NCBI GenBank assembly: GCA_947462875.1
Contig: CANHQJ010000004.1
Location: 124,001-188,000 of the forward strand
Origin: Verrucomicrobiia bacterium
Lineage (GTDB): Bacteria; Verrucomicrobiota; Verrucomicrobiia; Verrucomicrobiales; Akkermansiaceae
Direction of reading: 5' to 3'
Length of the DNA stretch: 64,000 nucleotides
Positions 44,579-53,280 of this stretch are shown one piece after another (position 1 is the first letter of the stretch; each line of letters starts with the position of its first letter). Both the position numbers and the translations under genes were made by a program. The notes beneath the pieces were generated by a model that worked only from the letters and a program-made list of their open reading frames with translations, did not search any database and had not been told where the DNA came from.

Positions 44579-45346
44579 TTGATTAACGTCATCAACATTT
44601 CCGCCAACGCGGAAGAGAAGCCCGCACCCGCGGCTCCGGCCGTGCTGGCCGATGGCGACGCCGCCAAATCCAAGCGGGTCGACAACCTGCACCAAGCGCG
44701 TTTCATCGAGATCTTCCTGGCAGCTCGCGAACCGAAAACAGGGAGTTTGGTCGCCGCCTGTTACAACACACTGTTCACGCCAAGTGGCATTCCAGAGTCC
44801 AAGGACACCTCTCCGCAGGCGCTGGTTGAGGGGCTCGACTTTGACAAAATGAAGACCGACTTCGGTGTCCTTAACGCATCGTTGAACGGCCCGAAACTTT
44901 GGCTGCCCAATTGGACCGAAATCGAAACCGGCGTCGAGCGCGACTTCAATGGCATCAAGGCCGTCTGGGTTGCCCAACTGAACATGGGCGACAACAAAGG
45001 CGGTGTGGGGGAAACCACGCCCTACAAACCTGTGACCATCGCGCGGAAGAGCGGACTGGGCTGGGACAAGGGAACCAAGGTGGCCATACTCGACGCACCG
45101 GATGGCAACACCTGGATCATGAAAGGGTTCCAACTGGGGCTCAAACCGCAGCACACCTATGACGAATTCCTTGCCGCAGGGGGAAGTCAGTTTAAGAAGC
45201 TGCCTGCTGGTTGGAAGTTCCGTGTCATCACGCTGGAAAAGGATCTGATCGAAAAGCCGGAAGGCGGAGTGGCCACCATCATGGCGGATGAGTTCTTCAA
45301 CGTTTATGACAAGACCGGCCCCGGCATGAGCAACTACAAACCCTAA
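44579..45346 (+). CDS. Predicted periplasmic protein of unknown function in sulfatase locus (start uncertain)
   Basis: At least 255 residues. The only standard start in frame before the conserved body is TTG 44579, but the frame upstream encodes a convincing signal peptide (IIRHAAVFSAIALINVINIS, then ANA before EEK) with no ATG, GTG or TTG. The true start may be a rare codon such as ATT 44516 or ATC 44519, or an original ATG may have mutated. I do not recognise the family; the body has RFIEIFLAAREPKTGSLVAA, LWLPNWTEIETG and a C-terminal DEFFNVYDKTGPG. It precedes the DUF1254 gene by 12 bases, so the two are probably translated together. Confidence 0.65.
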   Translation: MINVINISANAEEKPAPAAPAVLADGDAAKSKRVDNLHQARFIEIFLAAREPKTGSLVAACYNTLFTPSGIPESKDTSPQALVEGLDFDKMKTDFGVLNASLNGPKLWLPNWTEIETGVERDFNGIKAVWVAQLNMGDNKGGVGETTPYKPVTIARKSGLGWDKGTKVAILDAPDGNTWIMKGFQLGLKPQHTYDEFLAAGGSQFKKLPAGWKFRVITLEKDLIEKPEGGVATIMADEFFNVYDKTGPGMSNYKP

Positions 45347-45358
45347 CCGAATTTTTTT

Positions 45359-46783
45359 GTGAAGTGTTTCTCCTATGCTCTCGCTGCATCCATCGCTGCA
45401 GTCACGGCCACGATGCAACCCTGTGCCGCGCAAGCAGACATGCCTGCGGTCGAGGAGGTAAAGGCCGTTGCTGAAGAAGCCTACATCTATGGCCTGCCCC
45501 TGGTCATGGCCTACACCGCCAGTTATGAATTTTGGTTGGACAAGGCATCCTCGCAATACAAGAGCCCCATGGGCGAGTTGGTTCACAGCCGACGCGTTTT
45601 CACTTACGAGGACACGGCGGTCATCGTGCCGAACAGCGACACACCGTATTCCTTCGTCTGCCTCGACCTGCGTGCGGAGCCTTATGTGATCTCGGTGCCC
45701 GCCGTTGAAAAAAAGCGCTACTATTCCATCCAGTTCGTCGATTGGAACACGTTCAACTTCGGCTACATCGGCAGCCGTGCGACGGGTCATGAGGCGGGCG
45801 ACTACCTGGTGGCCGGACCGGAGTGGAAAGGCGAGACTCCCGCGGGAATCAAAGGCGTGTTGCGTGCCACCTCGCAGTTCACCATCGCCATCTTCCGCAC
45901 CCAACTTTTCGGTCCGGAAGACTTGCCGAACGTAGCGAAAGTCCAGGACGCCTATCAGTTGAAACCGCTCTCCTCGTTTCTCAAACAACCCGCACCACCC
46001 GCCGCAGCGGTCCTTGACTTCCCGAAGAGCAACACCCAGCTCGCCAAGACGAATTTTTTCGAACTGCTGGCATTCGTCATGCAGGTCTCGCCACCCGGTC
46101 CTGAGGAGAAGGACATCCGGGCGAAGCTCGCCAGCATCGGCCTCGGGGAAGGAAAAAAGTTCGACTTCCACGAGCTCCCGCCCGCTCACAAAGCCGCCGC
46201 GCTCGAGGGTGTCAAAGCCGGCATGGCGAAGGTGCAGGAACGCACAGCCACCATCGGCAAACGCATCAACGGCTGGCAGGTCGGCTCGGCATTCGGCAAT
46301 CGCGATTTCTACCAAGGCGATTGGCTGCTCCGTGCCGCTGCCGCGCAGGCAGGCATTTTCGGCAACAATGCCGTGGAAGCCGTCTATCCCATGACCCGCT
46401 GGCTGCCGGATGGGGAAATCATCGACACCAGCAAGCACAAGTATACGCTGACTTTCCCCGCAGGACAATTGCCTCCTGCGAACGCGTTCTGGTCGGTCAC
46501 GATGTACGACGGCAAGAGCCAGCTCCTCATCAAGAATCCGATCAACCGCTACCTGATCAATTCCCCCATGCTGTCCGGCATGAAGAAAAACGACGACGGC
46601 TCTTTGACGATTCACATACAAAAAGAAAACCCCGGCGGTGACAAGGAGAGCAACTGGTTGCCCTCGCCTGATGGCCCCATCTACATGGTCATGCGCCTCT
46701 ACTGGCCCAAGACCGAGGCTCCTTCCATCCTTCCGCCCGGTGAAGGCACTTGGCAGCCACCGGGAGTCGTAATAGAGAAATGA
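45359..46783 (+). CDS. Secreted DUF1254/DUF1214 domain protein
   Basis: A 474-residue exported protein starting with GTG. Signal peptide YALAASIAAVTATMQPCAAQ. The DUF1254 part covers about residues 40-200 (EEAYIYGLPLVMAYTASYEF, VIVPNSDTPYSFVCLDLRAE, YYSIQFVDWNTFNFGYIGSR) and the DUF1214 part the C-terminus (TLTFPAGQLPPANAFWSVTM, YDGKSQLLI, WLPSPDGPIYMVMRLYWP). Such proteins are widespread near sulfatases and outer-membrane barrels but have no established biochemical activity that I know. Located between the unknown periplasmic protein and the second sulfatase. Confidence 0.88.
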   Translation: MKCFSYALAASIAAVTATMQPCAAQADMPAVEEVKAVAEEAYIYGLPLVMAYTASYEFWLDKASSQYKSPMGELVHSRRVFTYEDTAVIVPNSDTPYSFVCLDLRAEPYVISVPAVEKKRYYSIQFVDWNTFNFGYIGSRATGHEAGDYLVAGPEWKGETPAGIKGVLRATSQFTIAIFRTQLFGPEDLPNVAKVQDAYQLKPLSSFLKQPAPPAAAVLDFPKSNTQLAKTNFFELLAFVMQVSPPGPEEKDIRAKLASIGLGEGKKFDFHELPPAHKAAALEGVKAGMAKVQERTATIGKRINGWQVGSAFGNRDFYQGDWLLRAAAAQAGIFGNNAVEAVYPMTRWLPDGEIIDTSKHKYTLTFPAGQLPPANAFWSVTMYDGKSQLLIKNPINRYLINSPMLSGMKKNDDGSLTIHIQKENPGGDKESNWLPSPDGPIYMVMRLYWPKTEAPSILPPGEGTWQPPGVVIEK

Positions 46784-46828
46784 TTCGTATCTATCTTGCG
46801 AACAAACAAAGTCAAAAGTCAGCACCCC

Positions 46829-48514
46829 ATGCCCATGAAACTCATCCGATCGTCACAAATCCTCACTCGCCTCTGCGCCGGACTGCTCATTGTCTCGGCC
46901 GTTCACGCCGCCGAGAAAAAACCCAACATCCTGCTCATCATCGCGGATGACATGGGCTACTCGGACATCACCTGTTTCGGCGGCGAGGTCCAGACACCGC
47001 ACATCGACGCGCTTGCGAAGAGCGGCATCCGGGCGACGAATTTCTACGTCGGCCCCACCTGTTCTCCAACCCGTTCGATGCTTCTCAGCGGTTGCGATCA
47101 CCATGTCGCCGGTTTTGGCAACATGGATGAACTGGCCGGACCGAAGCAGAAGGGAAAACCCGGCTACGAAGGATATCTGAACAAACGCGTTGTGCCGGTG
47201 GCGAAAGTCATCAAAGAGGCGGGCTATCACACCTACTGGGCGGGGAAATCCCACATGGGCTACGAACCGTCACAATGGCCCGCAGCGATGGGCTTCGAGC
47301 GCGATTTCACCCTGCTGCAAGGGGGCGGCAGCAACTGGAGCGACATGACCTATCCCAATCCCGCCCACCCGCATCTCAACTTTACCCTCAATGGCAAGCC
47401 GCTCGAAAAACTGCCCGACAATCACTTTTCTTCGGAGGCCTATACCGACTTCATCATCAAGTGCAACGAGGAACACCAGGCGGATGGCAAACCGTTTTTC
47501 GCCTACCTGAGCTTCCAGGCGGTGCATTCGCCATTGTCCGCGCCGGATGACTGGCTCGAAAAATACAAAGGTGTTTACGACAAGGGCTACGATGCCATTC
47601 GCGAGGAGCGTCTCGCGCGCATGAAAGAATTGGGCATCGTGGGCAAGGATACCGTCGCCTCACCGCGCGTGCCGAGCGTCCCCGCCTGGGACACGCTCAC
47701 AGCCGAGCAGAAAAAACTCTCGGCCCGCCGGATGGAAGTCTACGCCGCGATGCTGGCGAACATGGATTTCCACATCGGCCGCCTGATCGATCATTTGAAA
47801 AAAACAGGTCAATATGAAAACACGGTGGTGGTTTTCCTTTCCGATAACGGCGCGGAGCCCGTCGAACTGGGCGCACTGGTCGCGACGGTTTTCAACGAGG
47901 AAGCCAAAAAGTGGTTCTTTGAGCACTTCGACACCCGCCCTGAGAATTGGGGGCGCAAAGGTTCCGCGACGGACTACGGTGCCGCCTGGGCTCAGGTGGG
48001 CTCGACTCCCTTCCGCTTCTACAAAGCCTGGACCTCCGAGGGCGGCATTCACTCGCCCGTGATCATCGCGGGTGCCGGTGTGAAAAACGCGGGTGCCATC
48101 AAGCCTGCGATCATGCACGTGACCGATCTCGTGCCCACGTTCCTGGAACTCGCCGGAGCCAAACATCCCTCTGAAACCGACAAGAAACTCGCGCCGCTGC
48201 GTGGCAAATCTCTCACCCCGATTCTCGCCGGCAAGAGCGAGACAGTGCGCACGGACAAAGACTGGATCGGCGAGGAGCTTTTTGGCAACCGCATGGTGCG
48301 TCAGGGCGACTGGAAGCTTTGCAACATCCTCAAGACCGCGGGCGGCACCGGCGAGTGGGAGTTGTTCAATATCAAGAACGATCCCGGTGAAACCAAAGAT
48401 CTCTCCAAGCAGGAGCCGGAAAAAACCAAAGCGCTGCTCGCCCTGTGGGATCAGTATGTGGAGGAAAACGGCGTGATCCTGACCGATGACGGGCCTTTCA
48501 AAGCAAAAAAATAA
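46829..48514 (+). CDS. Secreted formylglycine-type arylsulfatase (second)
   Basis: A sulfatase of about 560 residues. Signal peptide SSQILTRLCAGLLIVSAVHA; metal Asp40/Asp41 in IIADDMGYSD; modification motif CSPTRSMLLSG with Cys78; AGKSHMGYEPSQW; second metal site SDNGAEPVELG. The C-terminus ends shortly after ELFNIKNDPGETKDL, the usual end of compact arylsulfatases, so it lacks the beta-sandwich of the first sulfatase. I chose ATG 46829; ATG 46835 (MKLIRSS) is equally plausible, and a TTG at 46796 is unlikely. The two enzymes are clearly different subfamilies, not a recent duplication. Confidence 0.9.
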   Translation: MPMKLIRSSQILTRLCAGLLIVSAVHAAEKKPNILLIIADDMGYSDITCFGGEVQTPHIDALAKSGIRATNFYVGPTCSPTRSMLLSGCDHHVAGFGNMDELAGPKQKGKPGYEGYLNKRVVPVAKVIKEAGYHTYWAGKSHMGYEPSQWPAAMGFERDFTLLQGGGSNWSDMTYPNPAHPHLNFTLNGKPLEKLPDNHFSSEAYTDFIIKCNEEHQADGKPFFAYLSFQAVHSPLSAPDDWLEKYKGVYDKGYDAIREERLARMKELGIVGKDTVASPRVPSVPAWDTLTAEQKKLSARRMEVYAAMLANMDFHIGRLIDHLKKTGQYENTVVVFLSDNGAEPVELGALVATVFNEEAKKWFFEHFDTRPENWGRKGSATDYGAAWAQVGSTPFRFYKAWTSEGGIHSPVIIAGAGVKNAGAIKPAIMHVTDLVPTFLELAGAKHPSETDKKLAPLRGKSLTPILAGKSETVRTDKDWIGEELFGNRMVRQGDWKLCNILKTAGGTGEWELFNIKNDPGETKDLSKQEPEKTKALLALWDQYVEENGVILTDDGPFKAKK

Positions 48515-48532
48515 ACATACACAACCCAATCC

Positions 48533-49309
48533 ATGAAAAAACGCACCACGATCGCCTTACTCGCTCTTTCCACTGCCGCGCTTCATGCGCAAGATGTCGA
48601 ACTCGCTCAAAAACTCGCCAATCCCATTGCTGACCTCATCAGTCTGCCAATCCAGAGCAATTTCGACTTCGGCGTTGGTCCGGGCGATGGAACGATCTGG
48701 CGCACCAACATTCAGCCAGTCGTTCCGTTCAGTTTGAATGAGGACTGGACTCTCATCTCGCGCACCATTCTTCCTGTGATCGAGCAGGAAGGTTTGGCCG
48801 CCATGGGCGACTCGCTCGATGAATCCGGACTGGGCGACATCACGCAGAGTTTTTTCTTTTCCCCGAAAAACAGCGAACTGATCTGGGGCGTGGGGCCGGC
48901 ATTCCTCGTGCCCACCGCCACCGATGAACTGTTAGGCGCGGAGCAATGGTGCGCGGGTCCGACGGCAGTGGTGCTCAAACAAGACGGTCCGTGGACCTAC
49001 GGTGCGCTGGTCAATCATTTGTGGGACTTTGCGGGTGAGGACGATCGCGATTCGGTGAATGCCACATTCTTCCAACCGTTTTTGACTTACATCACGCCTA
49101 CCAAAACGTCCTTCACGCTCAATACGGAGACGACCTATGACTGGACCAACGACCAGTGGACCGTTCCTGTGAATTTCCAAGTGGCGCAACTTTTCAAAAT
49201 CGGCGATCAGCCCATGCAGGCCTTCGCCGGCATACGCTACTACGCCGAGAAACCCAAAGACGGTCCCGAGTGGGGCCTGCGTCTGGGCCTGACTTTTTTG
49301 TTTCCTTAA
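48533..49309 (+). CDS. Outer-membrane beta-barrel transporter-like protein (first of the locus)
   Basis: A 258-residue exported protein: signal peptide TIALLALSTAALHAQ, LANPIADLISLPIQSNFDFG and then alternating strands ending GLRLGLTFLFP. It matches the putative-transporter barrels often grouped with PF13557. It follows the second sulfatase by 18 bases and is a candidate outer-membrane channel for its substrate or product. Function by context only. Confidence 0.75.
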   Translation: MKKRTTIALLALSTAALHAQDVELAQKLANPIADLISLPIQSNFDFGVGPGDGTIWRTNIQPVVPFSLNEDWTLISRTILPVIEQEGLAAMGDSLDESGLGDITQSFFFSPKNSELIWGVGPAFLVPTATDELLGAEQWCAGPTAVVLKQDGPWTYGALVNHLWDFAGEDDRDSVNATFFQPFLTYITPTKTSFTLNTETTYDWTNDQWTVPVNFQVAQLFKIGDQPMQAFAGIRYYAEKPKDGPEWGLRLGLTFLFP

Positions 49310-49349
49310 ATGGCTATCATTTCACGACTCCCACGATAAAAACGATTCA

Positions 49350-49377
49350 TTGAATGGTTGAAGTCCGACATTGTATT
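49350..49377 (+). promoter_or_regulatory. Weak candidate promoter inside the sulfatase locus
   Basis: TTGAAT (49350-49355), 16-base spacer, TGTATT (49372-49377), just upstream of the small inner-membrane protein gene. Each hexamer matches consensus at four positions, so it is a tentative internal promoter. Confidence 0.3.
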
Positions 49378-49394
49378 TGATTCATCCGATCCTC

Positions 49395-49898
49395 ATGAGT
49401 GCCAAAGAAAAATTGCAACACGAACTGAAAGCGGTAGTCCTGATCACGCTCTTTTTTGCCGCGTGGCTGGGAGTCTTTATGGGACTGAAGGTGCTCATCC
49501 TGGAAGACTACCAGATTCGTTTCGGCAGCGTCTCCGCGGTGCTGATCGGTGCCTTGATCCTCGCGAAGGTCGTGCTGATTTTGGAACATGTCTCCCTCGG
49601 TTCGTGGCTGCGGAATCGGCCGGTTCTGGTGAAGGTCATCCTGCGCACCCTCCTTTATGCGTTCGGAACATTGATCGTGATTCTGTTAGAAAAAGCTATC
49701 GAGTCGCGCCATGAGCAGGGTGGGTTCGGCCCCGCATTGATGAATGTGTTCCGGCACAAGGACATGCCTCATCTCTGGGCGAACACGATCTGCGTGACGG
49801 GTGCCTTGCTTTTCTACAACCTGCTCTCCGCCCTCAACCACCACCTCGGCACCGGCGGACTGGTCCGGATCTTCCTCTCACCGCAACAGCATGAATAA
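49395..49898 (+). CDS. Small inner-membrane protein of unknown function
   Basis: A 167-residue protein with four predicted membrane helices: LKAVVLITLFFAAWLGVFMG, SVSAVLIGALILAKVVLIL, LVKVILRTLLYAFGTLIVIL and ANTICVTGALLFYNLLSAL. I know no characterised member. ATG 49395 (MSAKEKLQHEL) fits the charged N-terminus better than the upstream start. Its last eight bases overlap the next barrel gene, so the two are translationally linked. Confidence 0.75.
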   Translation: MSAKEKLQHELKAVVLITLFFAAWLGVFMGLKVLILEDYQIRFGSVSAVLIGALILAKVVLILEHVSLGSWLRNRPVLVKVILRTLLYAFGTLIVILLEKAIESRHEQGGFGPALMNVFRHKDMPHLWANTICVTGALLFYNLLSALNHHLGTGGLVRIFLSPQQHE

Positions 49899-50826
49899 AC
49901 ACAGTTGTTTTCGTAGATGGTCCGCTGATTTATCCGGCATTTTTGCGTGGTTCATCGTTGCGCAACCCTGTCTTGCACAAGACATCGAACCGCGCCGCTG
50001 GAGCCACCTGCCGCTTGGTGGGAACTTTGGTGGTCTTGCGTATGCCTACACCGAGGGCGATATTTTTCTCAATCCGGTGCTGCGGATCGAGGACGGGGAG
50101 TTCGAGATGAACACGGCAGCCCTCAAGTATATCCACGCCTTTGAGCTGTTAGGAAAATCCGCGCGAGTCGACCTGCTTCAGATGTATCAGAGCGGTTCGT
50201 GGAGCGGATTGGTCAACGGAACTCCCGCCGCCATCGACCGCGAAGGATGGGCGGACACCACTGTTCGTTTCGCGGTGAATCTCTACGGCGCACCGCCGCT
50301 CGAGCGAGAGGAATTTATCGAATACCGCAAGGCGACGCAAACCGAGACCATCGTCGGCGCGGGCTTGGTCATGACGCTGCCCACCGGTGAGTATTTTGAG
50401 GACAAGCTCATCAACCTCGGCGCGAACCGTTACTCCTTCACTCCGCAATTCGGCGTCGTCCACACCCGCGGCAAGTGGACCATGGAGCTCTCTACCTCTG
50501 TGACATTCTTCACGGACAACGACGAGTTTTTCAACGGCAGGCAACTCGAGGAGGATCCTCTCTTCATTGGACAGGGCCATCTGATCTACAACTTCATGCC
50601 CGGTGTGTGGCTCGGTGCCAGTGCCGGCTATGGGTACGGTGGGGAATCCACGATCGATCAGGTTTCCGCAGACGACCGCAAAGGCAACCTCGGCTTTGGT
50701 TTGAGTGCGGGCATTCCTGTCAACCGCAACTTCGGATTCAAGATCTCCTACATCGGCATCCGAACGCAGGAAGAAGTCGGCTCCGACAATGACACTTTCA
50801 CCCTCTCCTGCTCACTCCAGTGGTGA
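49891..50826 (+). CDS. Outer-membrane beta-barrel transporter-like protein (second of the locus)
   Basis: A 311-residue exported barrel. Signal peptide GIFAWFIVAQPCLAQ; LPLGGNFGGLAYAYTEGDIF, MTLPTGEYFEDKLINLGANR and the aromatic terminus TLSCSLQW are typical of PF13557-like putative transporters, where a meta-cleavage-pathway link has been suggested. ATG 49891 overlaps the preceding gene; the longer frame upstream is only its shadow. Partner of the neighbouring inner-membrane protein by context. Confidence 0.8.
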   Translation: MNKHSCFRRWSADLSGIFAWFIVAQPCLAQDIEPRRWSHLPLGGNFGGLAYAYTEGDIFLNPVLRIEDGEFEMNTAALKYIHAFELLGKSARVDLLQMYQSGSWSGLVNGTPAAIDREGWADTTVRFAVNLYGAPPLEREEFIEYRKATQTETIVGAGLVMTLPTGEYFEDKLINLGANRYSFTPQFGVVHTRGKWTMELSTSVTFFTDNDEFFNGRQLEEDPLFIGQGHLIYNFMPGVWLGASAGYGYGGESTIDQVSADDRKGNLGFGLSAGIPVNRNFGFKISYIGIRTQEEVGSDNDTFTLSCSLQW

Positions 50827-50873
50827 ATCCGTAAAATTTCCCTGCGCCAGAATCACCGAGACACCTAACAAGA

Positions 50874-51677
50874 ATGATTGCTATGATGAGGCACCGCTTT
50901 CACACCGCTTGGATCTTTGTAACGACGATTCTTGTCGCCGGTCTCCATGCGCAGCAGCATGATTCCCGCCGGGAATGGTTTGAGCATTCTCATGATAACG
51001 CGTGGCGCCTGCCCTATGACACGACCTTGCTCAGCCGTCGGGTCTTGAGCGAGCTGAGTTACGAAAGCCATGACGACGATGAGAATTTCTGGAAAATCGA
51101 GAACTCGGTGCGCGGCGGCTATGCCCTCAGCGATAACCTCGCCTTTGGCGTTCAGATGATGGTTCCCGTGAGGTGGATCGACTCATCCGCCTCGGATGAA
51201 TCCGGAATCGGCGACCTTGAACTGCGAAGCGGCTTCATCGGGCGCTTCGCGAACGACCTTCGCTGGGGGGCGGGTCTCAATGCGGAGTTCGATACCGCGA
51301 CGGATTCCGCCCTCGGCGGCAACGCGCTGATTTTGCGACCAACCATGGCGCTTCGCTGGGATGCCAACGATTGGCTCAATCTGGGGGTCAACGTCGAATA
51401 CACCTTCACACCGATGGAAGAGCGCGATGACGACGTCAGTGCTCTCGAACTGAAATTCCCCGTCGTATTCAGGCTCAGCGACAGTTGGTCCGCAGCGGCC
51501 ACCTACAAGCCGAGGTGGAATTTTCTGAATGAGTCTGACCGCCACCGTCTTGAACTCGGAGTTACCCAAGTGTGGGGCCCGGAGAATCAATTCGCGCTGT
51601 CTTTCAGACTTGAAGTCCCGTTAACATCTGAAAGTATGGACTACAAGCTTGTTGCTGGATTCGCCTGGCACTTTTAA
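50874..51677 (+). CDS. Outer-membrane beta-barrel protein (third of the locus)
   Basis: A 267-residue exported protein: signal peptide TAWIFVTTILVAGLHAQ, then strand-rich sequence (GGYALSDNLAFGVQMMVPVR, GDLELRSGFIGRF) ending in KLVAGFAWHF with a terminal Phe, the barrel-assembly signal. Also PF13557-like. It may start at ATG 50874 or at 50883. Third barrel of the same broad fold in four kilobases, but the three differ clearly in sequence. Confidence 0.75.
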   Translation: MIAMMRHRFHTAWIFVTTILVAGLHAQQHDSRREWFEHSHDNAWRLPYDTTLLSRRVLSELSYESHDDDENFWKIENSVRGGYALSDNLAFGVQMMVPVRWIDSSASDESGIGDLELRSGFIGRFANDLRWGAGLNAEFDTATDSALGGNALILRPTMALRWDANDWLNLGVNVEYTFTPMEERDDDVSALELKFPVVFRLSDSWSAAATYKPRWNFLNESDRHRLELGVTQVWGPENQFALSFRLEVPLTSESMDYKLVAGFAWHF

Positions 51678-51694
51678 CCACACCCACACCTCGT

Positions 51695-53278
51695 ATGATG
51701 TATCAGCCAACGTTAGTCAATCCCGGCACATGGATCCGCTCATTCGGATTGATGTGTGGTGTCGCTCTGCTCTCCCAATGTTCCGCGCCGGTATCTGTCC
51801 GGATGGAAAAGCCCGTTGCTCCCGCTGGCGCACCCGCCGTGTCCCCAAACACCGTAGCGCTTCTCTCCTCCCTTCGCGGTGACTATGCAAGAATACGCCT
51901 GGGCGATGATTCCGCCATCCCTGCCTACAACTACAGAGTGGCGCGCCTCATCGAGCATCTGGAACAGACTGGTGAGGATCCCTGGAGCAAGCCCATAACA
52001 CTCTCCGGCACCCAGCGACTCAAAGGGATCGCCCCCGCGGGCACCTCGCCAGTCAAAGACCAATTGTTCCCTGCCGATACCCTCGCGTTCCATGGCAAAT
52101 ACGCCGAGCACCGCGCCCAGGTTTCCGGCATCGGCGCGCCACTGGTTCTGGTGACATCGTTTGTAGGCATCGGCCGTGAACAAGTCCGCAGCAATCTGCC
52201 GCTGCGCAATCTCACCGCCATCGTCCGCTTCGAAGGAAAAACCACCACCCTCGAGCTCATCGATCCCTATCAGGTGGAAACCATCTCGCTCGCCGGAAAA
52301 TCCCGCCCGCTCGCCGCAGACTATGGTGCGGCCACCATGCTTGGCCTCTCCAAGGCACGCATCGACAAACTCGGTCTCGCCCGCTTGCTCCGCCCATCCC
52401 GTTACAACGACACCGCGAACCTGAATTTCCTGCAGCCGTATGACCCGAAGCGCATCCCCGTGCTCATGGTCCACGGCCTGCAGGATACACCGGCATCCTT
52501 CGCTCCCATGTACTACAAGCTCTTGCAAGATCCGAAGATCCGCAAAAACTATCAGTTCTGGGTCTTCAGCTATCCCAGTGGCTATCCTTATCCCTACTCC
52601 GCGTCCTTGCTCCGTCGCGAACTCGATGAGGTCAAGCGCGACTACCCCGGTCACAGGAACATGGTCCTCATCGGTCACAGCATGGGAAGCCTCGTCAGCC
52701 GCCTGATGGTGACCGATGTCGGAGACAAGCTGTGGATCAGAGCCTTCGGGAAATCACCTTCGGAAACAAAGCTCACAGGCAATAGCAGCGAGGTGTTGAG
52801 GAAATCATTGGTTTTCAGCGATCGCAAGGAAGTGGACCGCGTCCTCTTCTACTCCGGTCCGCACCGTGGTTCCATCCTCGCTTCCAACTGGATTGGTGCC
52901 ACCGCCTCGCGTCTCGTCCAGGTGCCCAGTCTTGTGGCTGATGTCCGCAACGCCGCGATCTCCGCGGCCTCCGCCGACATCGCCGGCCTGACAATGAATA
53001 GCGCGCCGAACAGCATTGGCACACTCTCGCCCAGAAATCCCTTCGTTCAGGAGATCAACAAGCATCCCATCGTGGGGCGCATCCCTTATCACACCATCGT
53101 GGGGGATCGCGGCAAAGGCGACACGCCCGATTCCTCGGACGGCGTGGTTGCCTACTGGAGCTCGCATCTTGATGGAGCGGCTTCCGAAAAAATCGTTCCC
53201 TCCGGCCACAGCTCTCATCAAGACCCGCAGGGTATCGAGGAAGCCCGCCGCATTCTCCATCTGCACCTTACCGACTAA
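51695..53278 (+). CDS. Lipase/alpha-beta-hydrolase lipoprotein
   Basis: A 527-residue protein. The N-terminus has a lipobox-like LLSQCSAP, suggesting a lipoprotein. The hydrolase core begins near residue 250: oxyanion region VLMVHGLQDTPASF, nucleophile elbow LIGHSMGSLVSRLM, and a candidate catalytic His in PSGHSSHQDPQG; the acid residue is probably in TPDSSDGVV. About 240 residues precede the core, a beta-rich domain I cannot name. It should hydrolyse an ester at the cell envelope. It ends two bases before the MscS gene, so the genes are likely cotranscribed. Confidence 0.82.
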   Translation: MMYQPTLVNPGTWIRSFGLMCGVALLSQCSAPVSVRMEKPVAPAGAPAVSPNTVALLSSLRGDYARIRLGDDSAIPAYNYRVARLIEHLEQTGEDPWSKPITLSGTQRLKGIAPAGTSPVKDQLFPADTLAFHGKYAEHRAQVSGIGAPLVLVTSFVGIGREQVRSNLPLRNLTAIVRFEGKTTTLELIDPYQVETISLAGKSRPLAADYGAATMLGLSKARIDKLGLARLLRPSRYNDTANLNFLQPYDPKRIPVLMVHGLQDTPASFAPMYYKLLQDPKIRKNYQFWVFSYPSGYPYPYSASLLRRELDEVKRDYPGHRNMVLIGHSMGSLVSRLMVTDVGDKLWIRAFGKSPSETKLTGNSSEVLRKSLVFSDRKEVDRVLFYSGPHRGSILASNWIGATASRLVQVPSLVADVRNAAISAASADIAGLTMNSAPNSIGTLSPRNPFVQEINKHPIVGRIPYHTIVGDRGKGDTPDSSDGVVAYWSSHLDGAASEKIVPSGHSSHQDPQGIEEARRILHLHLTD

Positions 53279-53280
53279 TC

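Noticed and set aside
44501-46825. 774-codon open frame on the minus strand opposite the unknown/DUF1254 genes
   Set aside because: It is antisense to two genes with signal peptides and conserved domains; long antisense frames are expected in GC-rich DNA, and its translation lacks any family pattern.
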